Notes: generated by a model not told the origin, from the sequence alone. DNA of 64,000 nt from Desulfosporosinus sp. (GCA_031292055.1 JARLHV010000170.1:85163-149162); one strand, 5' to 3'; shown: positions 25,821 to 35,164, counted from the first letter of the stretch. Made by a program: numbers and translations.

Positions 25821-26579
25821 TTAATTTATAGTATTGCGCAATTCTCCAATAGCTTGAATCTTGACAATAACTTCATCCCCTAATTCCATCGGACCAACCC
25901 CTTCCGGCGTACCGGTCAACACGACATCCCCAGGTATTAGCGTCATTACTTGAGAGATGAAACTCACGAGTTTGGGCACAGAAGTTATAAAATATTGAGT
26001 ATTAGAAGACTGTTTAACGTCACCATTGAGTAAAAGTTGTATGTCTAACTGGCTCGGATCAATATCGGTTACGACCCATGGACCGATTGGACAAAACGTA
26101 TCAAATGATTTTCCACGAGTCCATTGACCATCTTTCTTCTGTAAATCCCTGGCGGTTACGTCATTTGCGCAAGTGTACCCGAAAATAGCCTTCGCGGCTT
26201 CTGCTTCAGTGGCCCCTTTAATGGTGCTCCCAATAACCACGGCGAGCTCTGCTTCATAGTCTACTCGCTGGCTGATTTTCGGGTAGATAATTTCCATTTC
26301 CGGGCCAATAACGCAGGTTGGTGCCTTCAGGAAAATCACTGGGTCTTCAGGTAACGAATGGTTCATCTCTTTGATGTGCAAGGCATAATTAAGCCCTACA
26401 CAGATTACCTTGCTCGGCTCCACAGGGGCAAGCAAAGTAATCTCCTTTAAAGGCAACCAAGTAGAGGTTGGTTTACTATTGGGGTCCAAGAACGTTCCGT
26501 CCCAGAGCTGTACCTTCTCCCCTTCGATAGCTCCATACTTAATTTCATTTTCGCTACTCAATAAGCGAACAAATTTCAT
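25821..26579 (-). CDS. Fumarylacetoacetate hydrolase family protein
   Basis: A 252-aa FAH-fold enzyme. The metal-binding glutamates are in RVDYEAELAVVIG, with VICVGLNYALHIKEMN before and FDTFCPIGPWVV, VVLTGTPEGVGPM after. Close relatives act as acylpyruvases, oxaloacetate decarboxylases or in aromatic breakdown, so substrate cannot be fixed. It sits between nth and mqnA on one strand with short gaps, probably one transcript. Confidence 0.9.
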   Translation of the reverse strand: MKFVRLLSSENEIKYGAIEGEKVQLWDGTFLDPNSKPTSTWLPLKEITLLAPVEPSKVICVGLNYALHIKEMNHSLPEDPVIFLKAPTCVIGPEMEIIYPKISQRVDYEAELAVVIGSTIKGATEAEAAKAIFGYTCANDVTARDLQKKDGQWTRGKSFDTFCPIGPWVVTDIDPSQLDIQLLLNGDVKQSSNTQYFITSVPKLVSFISQVMTLIPGDVVLTGTPEGVGPMELGDEVIVKIQAIGELRNTIN

Positions 26580-26595
26580 TACAATCAGCCCTTTT

Positions 26596-27258
26596 CTATT
26601 TTTTCTTTATATTGTTCATTTTTTCGTCGTGGTACATCTTACAAACGTTAGTAACTGGGCATTCTTCACAATTTGGCTTCCGAGCAACACAGATTCGCCG
26701 ACCATGGAAGATCAAAAGATGATGAACGAGTATCCATCGTTCTCTTGGAAAAAACTGCATCAATTCTTCCTCAACTTTTTCCGGTGTTTTCCCCTGAGCT
26801 ATACCTAAACGATGAGCAACACGAAAAACATGTGTATCCACAGCTAAGGCCGCAATTCCAAACGCATTGCTTACAACTACATTGGCGGTTTTACGCCCCA
26901 CACCCGGCAGTTTTCTTAACAAATCAATATCCGCAGGTACTTGTCCACCGAAATCTTCAGTGAGTGCCCGGCAAGCGGCAAGAATGTTCTTAGCTTTATT
27001 GTGGTATAGACCAAGAGAATGAATTATGGTTTCGAGTTTTATTTGACTCAAGGCAACGATCGCATCAGGGGTATTCGCTTCAGCGAATAGAGAGGCAGTG
27101 ACAAGGTTCACTCTCTCATCAGTGCATTGTGCGGATAATATTGTGGCGATCAAAAGTTCAAACGGCGTGTGAAACACGAGCTCACAACGAGCGTCCGGAT
27201 ACTTCGTCTTTAACGTCTCAAAAATGAAGTGAGATTCGTCGGCATAAATTTGTGACAC
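26596..27258 (-). CDS. nth: Endonuclease III
   Basis: A 220-aa base-excision repair DNA glycosylase/AP lyase for oxidised pyrimidines. The helix-hairpin-helix LPGVGRKTANVV gives the catalytic K123, with D141 in AVDTHVFR. A [4Fe-4S] loop C-X6-C-X2-C-X5-C is at C190, C197, C200, C206. The GTG start has GGAGG upstream. Full length. Confidence 0.96.
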   Translation of the reverse strand: MSQIYADESHFIFETLKTKYPDARCELVFHTPFELLIATILSAQCTDERVNLVTASLFAEANTPDAIVALSQIKLETIIHSLGLYHNKAKNILAACRALTEDFGGQVPADIDLLRKLPGVGRKTANVVVSNAFGIAALAVDTHVFRVAHRLGIAQGKTPEKVEEELMQFFPRERWILVHHLLIFHGRRICVARKPNCEECPVTNVCKMYHDEKMNNIKKK

Positions 27259-27432
27259 ACTCTTAAAGCCTCCACTGTAGTTAGCCTAAAACTTCCTGAA
27301 TAAAATAGTACGCTTTGCCACTAGATTGGCGAAGATTTTTTTGACTTTTCCCATTTCACCTGAAAATAATGACGAATACGTAGTTAATGAGTATACTTAA
27401 AAAACGAGTTATCCTAATCTAAGTGAGGTATT

Positions 27433-28191
27433 ATGCAAATGTGGCTTAATCTTTTAATTATCTGCGCGCTGGGTTTCTTAGCTGCAGCAGTCGACGCCAT
27501 TGCTGGAGGCGGTGGACTCATAAGTCTGCCTGCCCTACTGCTCGTTGGTGTGCCCCCCCATCTTGCCCTTGGAACGAATAAATTTGCGGCTTCCACAGCC
27601 TCTCTAAACAGCTCCATCACGTTTGCCCGCTCTGGTAAAGTATACTTTCCACTGGTAAAATGGCAAATTCCTTTTACCTTAAGCGGTGCACTCCTTGGTG
27701 CTTGGGCTGTTCTCAGTGTCAGTTCCGCTTTTTTAAATAAAGCTGTCTTAGTCTTGATAATATTGGTAGGAATTTATACCCTGTCACATAAAAAATTAGG
27801 GATGGAAAATGAATTCAAAGGACTCAATTCTAGTAATATTGTTGTGGGGTGTCTGTTTGCTCAAGCCTTAGGATTTTATGACGGATTTTTCGGACCGGGA
27901 ACGGGCTCCTTCCTTATCTTTTCTTTCATTGCTCTCTTCGGCTTTGACTTCGTTGTTGCCTCGGCCAATTCTAAAGTTCTGAATTTCACTAGTAACTTTA
28001 CCTCTCTTCTTCTCTTTGCCTGGAATGGAAAGATTCTCTTGTCCTACGGTATCCCAATGGCACTCTTTATGATCTTAGGCTCACGGCTTGGCACAAGACT
28101 TGCTATACAACGCGGAGCAGAGCTCGTTAAGCCAATTTTTATTATAATGTCTTTATTAGTGGCTGCCAAACTCATTTATCAGTATATATAG
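27433..28191 (+). CDS. TSUP/TauE-SafE family permease
   Basis: A 252-aa membrane protein with about eight hydrophobic segments in two TauE repeats: DAIAGGGGLISLPALLLVG in the first and GFYDGFFGPGTGSFLIF in the second. The family moves sulfite, sulfonates or similar organic anions across the membrane. GTGAGG lies just before ATG 27433; a second in-frame ATG at 27439 has better spacing. Single-gene unit with its own terminator. Confidence 0.9.
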   Translation: MQMWLNLLIICALGFLAAAVDAIAGGGGLISLPALLLVGVPPHLALGTNKFAASTASLNSSITFARSGKVYFPLVKWQIPFTLSGALLGAWAVLSVSSAFLNKAVLVLIILVGIYTLSHKKLGMENEFKGLNSSNIVVGCLFAQALGFYDGFFGPGTGSFLIFSFIALFGFDFVVASANSKVLNFTSNFTSLLLFAWNGKILLSYGIPMALFMILGSRLGTRLAIQRGAELVKPIFIIMSLLVAAKLIYQYI

Positions 28192-28260
28192 CCCTAACAT
28201 CAGAACGAGCAAACCTGGTAATCTATTGACATGTTACTATAAATCTCTGCCAATAGACTA

Positions 28261-28312
28261 ACTCCCTAATAGGAGGCTAGTAACTACCTAGTCTCCTATT
28301 AGGGAGTCTTCT
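28261..28312 (+). terminator. Terminator after the TauE-type permease
   Basis: ACTCCCTAATAGGAGGCTAG and its complement (one mismatch) with a 7-nt loop. The remaining bases to 28475 hold nothing I recognise. Confidence 0.8.
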
Positions 28313-28475
28313 TTAGCCGCCCTAATGAAAATTACCTCTCAAATATTGTAAGGGTGCCTCTCTTAGCGGCGAAGACATCTATTACGAGTCTATATTCAAC
28401 TCTTCTCGATGACTTGAGTAATAGTAACACCATTACAAATAGCCTTGTCTTTTGCCTACTAACATCTCTAGTTTC

Positions 28476-29264
28476 CTAGTTTTTCTGCAAATGGGAGGTG
28501 ACTTCCATCAACGCATTCCTAGTAGTAACATGAGTCACAATTTCAGGTGTAATACGTTCCCCTGCTCGTAATACTTCCCCATTGTCAAGGACAATATCTT
28601 TTTCCACCATTTTGCCAATAAAATATTGCAGTTGACGTTGTTCAAAAAGGTTAAAACCAGTTTCTGGTTCTTGGATAGGCTCTGGTTCTTCAAGAAAATC
28701 AAATTCCCCTCCAGAATCTGATTCTTCAATTAGACTTGTTACGTCTGACATTAAAATCTGAACTTCGCTGCTAGGTTCCTCAACCTGGTGGTTTGGAACC
28801 GCCAGGTCCTCTTCAATAATAAGTAACTCTTTGCCTAGAGTAATAACTTGCTCTGCTCCAATTTCACGCATTTGGCCATCTGATTCAAAAAGACATGCAG
28901 CAATTTGACCAGTTTCTTCATCAATAAGTATTTCTTTTACTTCTCCGATGAGTTGCCCCTTTTTCGTCAATACCTTGGTTCCTAGAACATGAATATCTTG
29001 CTTTAATAAATTCTGAGCTTCAGTATTTTGAGCGACATCTTGAATAACTCCAGAATGAGGGATTGTGATCGCAAACTCTCCAAGACCTAAGATGTCCTTA
29101 AAGGCAATAACCTTTGCTCCCAAATAATCCGTGGGCTGGTCAACGATCATAAAATCCAACGTTTTCTCCTGTGGATTTAGAACGAGATCCTTTACAACTC
29201 CCACTTGAGTACCATCTGAAATACGAATAATCCGCAACCCAATAATTTCCTTTGTTGGCTTCAT
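28476..29264 (-). CDS. PRC-barrel domain protein
   Basis: A 262-aa soluble protein with two PRC-barrel units: GLRIIRISDGTQVGVVKDLV at the N-terminus, and GTKVLTKKGQLIGEVKEIL at about residue 95. An acidic linker and a small C-terminal domain (DNGEVLRAGERITPEIV) follow. PRC barrels act as adaptors, often in photosynthesis, RNA processing or sporulation proteins such as YlmC. The ATG at 29264 has AGGGGGG upstream; a GTG at 29303 lies inside the preceding gene. Probably co-transcribed with that gene. Confidence 0.8.
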   Translation of the reverse strand: MKPTKEIIGLRIIRISDGTQVGVVKDLVLNPQEKTLDFMIVDQPTDYLGAKVIAFKDILGLGEFAITIPHSGVIQDVAQNTEAQNLLKQDIHVLGTKVLTKKGQLIGEVKEILIDEETGQIAACLFESDGQMREIGAEQVITLGKELLIIEEDLAVPNHQVEEPSSEVQILMSDVTSLIEESDSGGEFDFLEEPEPIQEPETGFNLFEQRQLQYFIGKMVEKDIVLDNGEVLRAGERITPEIVTHVTTRNALMEVTSHLQKN

Positions 29265-29286
29265 CGGCGAAATAGCCCCCCTAATA

Positions 29287-30087
29287 TTATTTAAACGTTT
29301 CACAAAGATCTTCTTTTGTCATCCACGCATCAAATTGATAACGAAGTTGGGTATCGAATTGAGGTATGTACTTTTGGACATATGCTTGCAACTGAATAAG
29401 CGCATAATCCTGTTTTCCCAGCTTGTTCCAAAGCCAATAACAATCAATAATTAAATAAAAAGCCAAATCAGGCCTTGGACCAAGAGATAATGCCTGCCAA
29501 AAACAAGCTGCCGCCTGTTCAAAGTTCTCCAGATATTTTTCTTTAAATCCTAAATCAATAAGTTCATCAATAGGCATCGACATGAAAGTTTCACTCATAG
29601 TAACAGGACTATCTGTGTTATCTGCCTCAATCGCTTCGACTACGTCAACAGTCTCAACTGTCTCAACTGTCTCAACTGTTTCTACTGTTTCTACTGTTTC
29701 TATTGTTTCTATTGGTTCTGCTGGTTCTACTGGTTCTGCTAAGTTCGCTTGAATTTGCGGAATTATTTCTTCACTGCTATGATTTTCTGCATCTATAGTT
29801 ATTTTAGAAGATAAAGCTTTACCTTTCGTCTTGGCTCTTTGTATTTCTGGCCATAACGTACCCGAAATAATCAGAATAGCAATAGACAGAATCCACCAGA
29901 TTATCCATTCAGAGCTAAGAGCCCAAGGGAATAGCATAACATCACCACACAAAAATAAGGCTATCAAAAATGCGTTCCTTCTGGTTAATCCCAATGCTCG
30001 AGCTCGATATGTTAAAAACGTTATGAATGGAATACTTCCCAGAATAACTGTAATTTCATAAGCCAGAATATGGGGCACCCCCTTCAT
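29287..30087 (-). CDS. Membrane protein with Glu-Thr-Val repeat and helical C-terminal domain
   Basis: About 266 aa. Three or so N-terminal membrane helices (ITVILGSIPFITFLT, AFLIALFLCGDVMLF, WIIWWILSIAILIIS) are followed by a cytoplasmic part with an unusual run of Glu-Thr-Val units (about residues 120-150) and a C-terminal TPR-like helical domain (ENFEQAAACFWQALSLG). The start is uncertain: ATG 30087, TTG 30096 or GTG 30078. The 3' end overlaps an alternative start of the PRC-barrel gene. Function unknown; a protein-protein scaffold is plausible. Confidence 0.6.
   Translation of the reverse strand: MKGVPHILAYEITVILGSIPFITFLTYRARALGLTRRNAFLIALFLCGDVMLFPWALSSEWIIWWILSIAILIISGTLWPEIQRAKTKGKALSSKITIDAENHSSEEIIPQIQANLAEPVEPAEPIETIETVETVETVETVETVETVDVVEAIEADNTDSPVTMSETFMSMPIDELIDLGFKEKYLENFEQAAACFWQALSLGPRPDLAFYLIIDCYWLWNKLGKQDYALIQLQAYVQKYIPQFDTQLRYQFDAWMTKEDLCETFK
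29649..29740 (-). repeat. 9-bp tandem repeat coding for Glu-Thr-Val / Glu-Pro units
   Basis: About ten units of a 9-bp repeat. On the plus strand the units drift from GTCTCAACT (three exact copies) to GTTTCTACT, GTTTCTATT and GGTTCTGCT. They keep the reading frame of the membrane protein and form its acidic linker. Confidence 0.9.
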
Positions 30088-30310
30088 TCTGTACAATACT
30101 AATTTTAAATTCGACAGAAGTCTCGTTTCTCCTTCTTCTTATACCTCTGTTTTGTAATGCTTTATATACTTCTCCAGGCTATCCTTATCTTCCCACTGTG
30201 TAAAGGGCTATATTCGCAAAGGATCCTTTAACTTGAAATAGAGCACTATCGTTACTTTTATTGGTATTAAAGTTAAGGAAACATTCCGCTATCAAAATGT
30301 GGTTAACACA

Positions 30311-30354
30311 ACAGAAAAGCACCATTTCTTCCCGAAAAAGTGGTGCTTTTCTGT
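30311..30354 (-). terminator. Inverted repeat, probable terminator
   Basis: ACAGAAAAGCACCA and its complement form a perfect 14-bp stem 48 bp beyond the stop of the small gene at 30402-30548. The T run is weak. Confidence 0.6.
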
Positions 30355-30401
30355 CGTCCGAACAAGTTTTACCTAACTATTCATATATATCGTCATATCA
30401 A

Positions 30402-30548
30402 CTATGCTTCAAGAATTCTAGACATAGGTCCTCGTTTTCCAGGGATCCGACGAAACGACTTTACAAGTTGATAACATGAAGTTGCGATGACTGCAGTGCA
30501 GCCTAGAAGAAATCCACCGATTATCGAAACTAAAATCCAAGCTAGCAT
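30402..30548 (-). CDS. Small membrane protein (48 aa)
   Basis: A short gene with AAAGGAG eight bases before the ATG. The product begins with a hydrophobic helix (MLAWILVSIIGGFLLGCTAV) and ends in a basic tail (SFRRIPGKRG). It resembles short DUF3789-like membrane peptides, but the match is by look only. It has its own probable terminator. Confidence 0.58.
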   Translation of the reverse strand: MLAWILVSIIGGFLLGCTAVIATSCYQLVKSFRRIPGKRGPMSRILEA

Positions 30549-30685
30549 AAACAACACTCCTTTCTAGACATCACGTTTATCTATGATATATCGTTATAAA
30601 TACTATACCAGATAAAAATAAAAAAAGAAAGTGATTGTATTCACTTTCCTAAAGTTCGACTTAATTCTCTTTCAGAATAGTTCTC

Positions 30686-31303
30686 TTACCCCCAAACACT
30701 CCCGAGCTCCTCGTAAGGCACTTGTTTTCTGGTGAAATCATCCATCCATTTTTTAAACAACTCGGTTTCGCATTCAGGAACATGGACAAGAAGCTTGATA
30801 ACGTCACTAAATTCTTCCTGATGAATTATCCAAGGCCGTTGATCAAACTGATATTTAAGTGGTTCAAACCACTCATACGGTACACGCAATGCATATACCT
30901 CATAAAGAGTTAATTTTTTTAATTCCGCCTCACTTAAAACTTGCCGGGCAGTTCCACGATAAGCCCTAGCTAACCCCCCTGTCCCAAGCAGTATTCCGCC
31001 AAAATATCTTACAACGACCAATAAGACGTTCCAAACATTCCCGTGTTGAAGAATATCAAGTACAGGGCGCCCGCCAGTCCCTTGCGGTTCGCCATCATCG
31101 GAAGCCTTCTCCATAAATCCAGCGTGTAATCGATAGGCATAGACGTAATGACGCGCATTTGGGTAGTCTGCGCGTATCCTTTGCATCGCCTGTTCTATTT
31201 GCTCTAACGTTGTCTGAGGCACTGCAATTGCAATGAACCGCGATTTATCTATTATTTGCTCTGCAATTGTCTGTTGAGTCAACGTGTAAAATTCTTCCAT
31301 CAT
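30686..31303 (-). CDS. YigZ/IMPACT family protein
   Basis: A 205-aa protein of the YigZ family. The N-terminal IMPACT domain has SRFIAIAVP, HYVYAYRLH and DDGEPQGTGGRPVLDIL, and the C-terminal half is the DUF1949 ferredoxin-like domain. Eukaryotic IMPACT proteins influence the GCN1/GCN2 translation response; the bacterial role is unknown. ATG 31303 follows GGGGGA; the next ATG (31300) is equally possible. Confidence 0.9.
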   Translation of the reverse strand: MMEEFYTLTQQTIAEQIIDKSRFIAIAVPQTTLEQIEQAMQRIRADYPNARHYVYAYRLHAGFMEKASDDGEPQGTGGRPVLDILQHGNVWNVLLVVVRYFGGILLGTGGLARAYRGTARQVLSEAELKKLTLYEVYALRVPYEWFEPLKYQFDQRPWIIHQEEFSDVIKLLVHVPECETELFKKWMDDFTRKQVPYEELGSVWG

Positions 31304-31433
31304 AGCGTCCCCCACTCATAGCCATGGCCATATTTAAAGAAGCGACAATTGTTTGAGCCTTTCCTTTTACCCCAAGTTGCAGATTCAAAATTAGCACCTC
31401 CTCGTGACTATAGAATATATAATTGTACCATGA

Positions 31434-31478
31434 AACATACAATAGCGTTGTGAATTTTTCACAACGCTATTGTATGTT
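31434..31478. terminator. Bidirectional-looking terminator hairpin
   Basis: AACATACAATAGCGTTGTGA and its complement make a perfect stem of about 20 bp with a tiny T loop. It closes the transcript of the small gene at 31505 on the minus strand. Confidence 0.75.
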
Positions 31479-31504
31479 AGATTATTTAATTTTGAGGATG
31501 ATGA

Positions 31505-31630
31505 TCACATCCTTGCCAGCCAATAACCTATATAACCCACAACAACAATTCCTACAACATGAAGAACCCACCATCCTGTACGAAACATTCCCCAGGTCCC
31601 TAAATCGATGCGCTCACGTAAATCAGCCAA
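31505..31630 (-). CDS. Small membrane protein (41 aa)
   Basis: A TTG-started gene with AGAGGTGA six bases upstream, 19 bp after the CBS-domain gene and so probably co-transcribed. The product has a short amphipathic N-terminus (MADLRERIDLGTWG) and one membrane helix rich in glycine, valine and aromatic residues. Family not recognised. Confidence 0.58.
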   Translation of the reverse strand: MADLRERIDLGTWGMFRTGWWVLHVVGIVVVGYIGYWLARM

Positions 31631-31649
31631 TTATAGTCACCTCTTTACT

Positions 31650-32075
31650 TTAATGGTGAGCTGGTCCTTGGGAAATACCACTGAGTGCATCCCCAGCTTC
31701 ATTAATATGGATTTTCTCAATAGCCAAGTCACCTATGGCTACAATTCCTAACAATTTACCCTGCTCCACGACAGGCAACCTTCTGATTTGATACTTCGAC
31801 ATCAAATCAGCCGCCTCATGCACATCTTGATTAGTGGTCACACTTTTAATATCTTTACTCATGATGTCCTTAACTGGGGTACTATTACTATCTCTCCCAA
31901 CTGCAACTACTTTTAGAACAATATCCCGATCTGTAATAATTCCCATTAATTGATTCGCCTGACAAATTGGAATTGAACCAACATCATCTTTCTTCATCAG
32001 CTTTGCAACTTCCACAACTGAGGTATCCGGGGTAACCCAATCAACTGAACTTGTCATAACGTCACGTACTTTCAT
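31650..32075 (-). CDS. CBS-pair domain protein
   Basis: A 141-aa protein consisting of two CBS motifs: VTPDTSVVEVAKLMKKDDVG with GIITDRDIVLKVVA, then TTNQDVHEAADLMSKYQIRR with LLGIVAIGDLA. Such stand-alone pairs bind adenine nucleotides such as AMP or ATP and act as energy sensors. GGAGGGGC precedes the ATG. The small membrane gene follows at 19 bp. Confidence 0.92.
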   Translation of the reverse strand: MKVRDVMTSSVDWVTPDTSVVEVAKLMKKDDVGSIPICQANQLMGIITDRDIVLKVVAVGRDSNSTPVKDIMSKDIKSVTTNQDVHEAADLMSKYQIRRLPVVEQGKLLGIVAIGDLAIEKIHINEAGDALSGISQGPAHH

Positions 32076-32213
32076 ACTTTTAGCCCCTCCTTATTTTTAT
32101 TTTTCTTTAACAGAAATAGTATTAACATCTTTGCTAAAAACCATGCAGTTACTATTCAATAAACATTCAAAAAGTCATTGAGTTTTATAATTAAATCAGC
32201 TAATACCAAAATA

Positions 32214-32239
32214 AAAAAACCACTATAAAGCGGTTTTTT
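32214..32239 (-). terminator. Terminator after kimA
   Basis: AAAAAACC and GGTTTTTT flank a short loop immediately downstream of the kimA stop. Confidence 0.7.
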
Positions 32240-32245
32240 ATAACA

Positions 32246-34195
32246 CTATCGTTTCAATTCAAGTTTTAAGTCGGCTGGATGCGCTTCTTTCAATACAGGA
32301 TGGTAAGGAACACTCGTAACAAGAATATTTTTACGAAAAAGAAGCATCAACTTCATCAATTGCCCTGTTTGATTATGTAGGAAGTTATGCCACAGCTTCT
32401 CCGGAACATATTCTGGAATTGCTACCGTAATTGTGTCAAAATTTCCATTTTTTTCGACTTTATCAACATAATTCAAGAAGTCGTGGACAGTGGCACGATA
32501 GGGAGACTCTACAATTTCCAGAGGAATTTCAATGTGATGTTCAGCCCAATGCTTTAACAACTTTGCTGTTCGGGTTGGATCTGATGCTATATGAACAGCC
32601 GTAACTTGGGGAGTCAAAGCATACGCATATTTTAAGGTTTTTAATACTATTAGATTCAAATCGTAAACCGGAACAATCACTTTATTTCTATAGTCTATCA
32701 ATTCAGCGTGTGCTCTCCGCCGTTTTAGTTTAATTACGTGTCTGTGAAAACTTTCTGAAGCTTCCATAGTGACCTCTACATCTCGAATCTCACTCTGATA
32801 AATATAACGGATGCCTCTGAACATCAAAACAAGGAAAGGCATTATTACCAAGATGATCCAAGCCCCTTGTGTAAACTTAGTTATAATAAAAATGAGTAAA
32901 ACTAGGAACGAAACAATCCCGCCGAAACAAAATATAACAAAATCAGATTTCCATTTTTCCCCTTTTGTTTGCCAAACATGTTTGGCAAGGCCTGTGCCTG
33001 TTAAGGTAAACGAAATAAACACACCAATGGCGTATAGTGGCAACATCGTATGGGTGTCTCCCTGAAACACAACAATGAGCAGACTTGAAACAAAGAACAA
33101 TGTCCATATCCCCGCGCTGTAAACCAAGCGATCCCCTAAGTTTTTAAAATACCTTGGTGTGTATCCGTCCCGAGCCATTAAGCTTAATAAAATTGGCAAC
33201 CCAGCATACGGTGTACTTGAAGCAATCACTAAAATGGCCGCCGCTGTCCCCATCAGCACAAAATAGGGAATCGTTTTGCCAAAGATAATTAAGCCTAACT
33301 GATTGAGGACGGTATTTCCTTCATCTGGGACAAGGTGGTAGGCTCCCGCTAAATATGTCAACCCAATTAACCCCAGAGAAACAATAATGCCCAGAATTAA
33401 CAAAGTGTGAATAGCCCGTTTCTGGGCAGGATTTTTAAAAGCCGTAACCCCATTGCTCACCGCTTCAAACCCAGTCAAGGCCGTCGTACCACCTGCAAAT
33501 GCCCGCGCTAAAATAAACCAAGTCATCCCACTTACTGAAGAAACTGCAATGTGCCCTGTTGCCACGGCCTCAGGAGTTACGCCATGAACTAAAATCTCAA
33601 CCAAGCCGGTACCGATTAAAAGTGCTAACGTTGAAATATAAAGGTATACTGGCACTGAAAATAAGCGAGCTGATTCTTTTAAACCCCGTAAATTGACCCA
33701 AGCCATAAACATGATTACTAGACAGTCCGCTAAGACTTTGTGTTCAGTTGGAGCTAACCAGGGGAAAATTCCGGTTAAATTCTCGATTGCCGAGCTAACA
33801 CTGACGGCAACCGTCAAAATATAGTCCAGCGTCAAACTTGCTCCCGCTATCAGACCAAAGTTCTCACCGAGATACGCTTTAGCGATGGTATAGGACCCAC
33901 CACCTTCAGGATATTTCTGAATTGCTTTGCGATAAACAAGAAAAATACTGATTACCAACAGTACGATGGCAATCGAAATTTTCAAAACATAAGCATAACC
34001 CAATGACCCAGCCAGAAGAAGGACATACAAGATCTCGTCTGGTGCATATCCCTCAGACGAAATAATGTCCGAACCAAATACGGGGACTCCTCCCAAAACA
34101 CCGACTTTTGAATCCTCGGCGTTTTGGGTTGCCAATGGATCACCAAAAATAAAAGTGCGCAGTTTTAACCACAATAATCTATTATTATTACCCAT
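32246..34195 (-). CDS. kimA: KimA-type potassium importer, APC superfamily
   Basis: A 649-aa protein with about 12 membrane helices (residues 1-470) and a cytoplasmic USP-like C-terminal domain. It follows Bacillus KimA (YdaO) closely in layout: YPEGGGSYTIAKAYLGEN, LDYILTVAVSVSSAIE, LTGFEAVSNGVTAFKNP, LYAIGVFISFTLTGTG, and near the end VPYHP. KimA is a high-affinity proton-coupled K+ importer inhibited by c-di-AMP. No riboswitch is visible ahead of this copy, unlike Bacillus, though one controls the NlpC/P60 gene in this window. The alternative is an amino-acid permease of the same superfamily. Confidence 0.82.
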   Translation of the reverse strand: MGNNNRLLWLKLRTFIFGDPLATQNAEDSKVGVLGGVPVFGSDIISSEGYAPDEILYVLLLAGSLGYAYVLKISIAIVLLVISIFLVYRKAIQKYPEGGGSYTIAKAYLGENFGLIAGASLTLDYILTVAVSVSSAIENLTGIFPWLAPTEHKVLADCLVIMFMAWVNLRGLKESARLFSVPVYLYISTLALLIGTGLVEILVHGVTPEAVATGHIAVSSVSGMTWFILARAFAGGTTALTGFEAVSNGVTAFKNPAQKRAIHTLLILGIIVSLGLIGLTYLAGAYHLVPDEGNTVLNQLGLIIFGKTIPYFVLMGTAAAILVIASSTPYAGLPILLSLMARDGYTPRYFKNLGDRLVYSAGIWTLFFVSSLLIVVFQGDTHTMLPLYAIGVFISFTLTGTGLAKHVWQTKGEKWKSDFVIFCFGGIVSFLVLLIFIITKFTQGAWIILVIMPFLVLMFRGIRYIYQSEIRDVEVTMEASESFHRHVIKLKRRRAHAELIDYRNKVIVPVYDLNLIVLKTLKYAYALTPQVTAVHIASDPTRTAKLLKHWAEHHIEIPLEIVESPYRATVHDFLNYVDKVEKNGNFDTITVAIPEYVPEKLWHNFLHNQTGQLMKLMLLFRKNILVTSVPYHPVLKEAHPADLKLELKR

Positions 34196-34441
34196 CAGAA
34201 ACAGATGCCTTCTTTCTCCTATTAAATTACTATCTAAAACACCTGCTTACTTTTCCTCTAAATAAATAATATAGTGAATTTAATGAATATAGTGAATTTT
34301 ACTCCTCTTTTCAATCGATGTCTAGTGGTTTTTGGGATGCTTTCACTCATTTTTTTACATGTCAATAGGGATATACTCTCCCCTATATAATCTAAAAATC
34401 CAAGGCTAGTATTTGAATTACTCTCGAAAATAATTGCTTCA

Positions 34442-35164
34442 TTACTTTCGCGGTTTAGTACCTGAAACGATAGCAACAACACCACCGGCTAAATTATCGA
34501 AACGTGTTTCTATCAGTCCACACTCCGCAAAAATACGAGCTAGTTCTTCCTGAGCGGGAAATTCTCGGGCGGAGTCATGTAGATATTGATAGGCACTGGC
34601 CTTTTGAGCCCAAATTTTACCCATTAAAGGAACAAGTTTTTCGAAATATAGCCAATAAACTTGTTTAAACACTGGGAACGATGGTTTAGCCATATCCAAG
34701 GATACAACTTTTCCGCCCGGTTTTACTACGCGGGCCATCTCTCGTATTCCTTGGCGTAAATCAGGCAAATTTCGCAATCCCCAGCCCACCGTTACCCCGT
34801 CAAACGAACGATCTAAAAAACTAAGCTCCATCGCATCCCCTTGAATAAATTGGATACAATCTCGATTTGAGGACTGTGTCAATGAACGTTTCGCTACATC
34901 CAACATTTTTTTTGAAAAATCCAATCCTGTAACCGTTCCTTCTGAGCCGACGATTTTCCCCAGTTCCATAGAGAGTTGTCCTGTACCGCAGCAAACATCC
35001 AAAATATGCATACCGGGCTTTGCTCCAACTTGTTCCACGGCAATACGTCGCCACCGTTTATCCATTCCCAGACTCATTAAGCTATTCATTAAATCATAAT
35101 GGCCTGCAATTGCATTAAAAGTTTCTTTGACATAGGTTGCTTTATCTTTACCAGCAAAATCCAT
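34442..35164 (-). CDS. menG: Demethylmenaquinone methyltransferase (UbiE/MenG family)
   Basis: A 240-aa SAM-dependent methyltransferase that carries out the last step of menaquinone synthesis. Motif I is ILDVCCGTGQLS, followed by VTGLDFSKKML and GVTVGWGLRNLPD, typical of the UbiE/COQ5 family. GGGAGA precedes the ATG. It completes the menaquinone set seen here with mqnA and mqnE. Confidence 0.92.
   Translation of the reverse strand: MDFAGKDKATYVKETFNAIAGHYDLMNSLMSLGMDKRWRRIAVEQVGAKPGMHILDVCCGTGQLSMELGKIVGSEGTVTGLDFSKKMLDVAKRSLTQSSNRDCIQFIQGDAMELSFLDRSFDGVTVGWGLRNLPDLRQGIREMARVVKPGGKVVSLDMAKPSFPVFKQVYWLYFEKLVPLMGKIWAQKASAYQYLHDSAREFPAQEELARIFAECGLIETRFDNLAGGVVAIVSGTKPRK

Noticed and set aside
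30261..30479. 72-codon plus-strand frame
   Set aside because: It covers a terminator hairpin and the antisense of the better supported small membrane gene at 30402-30548.
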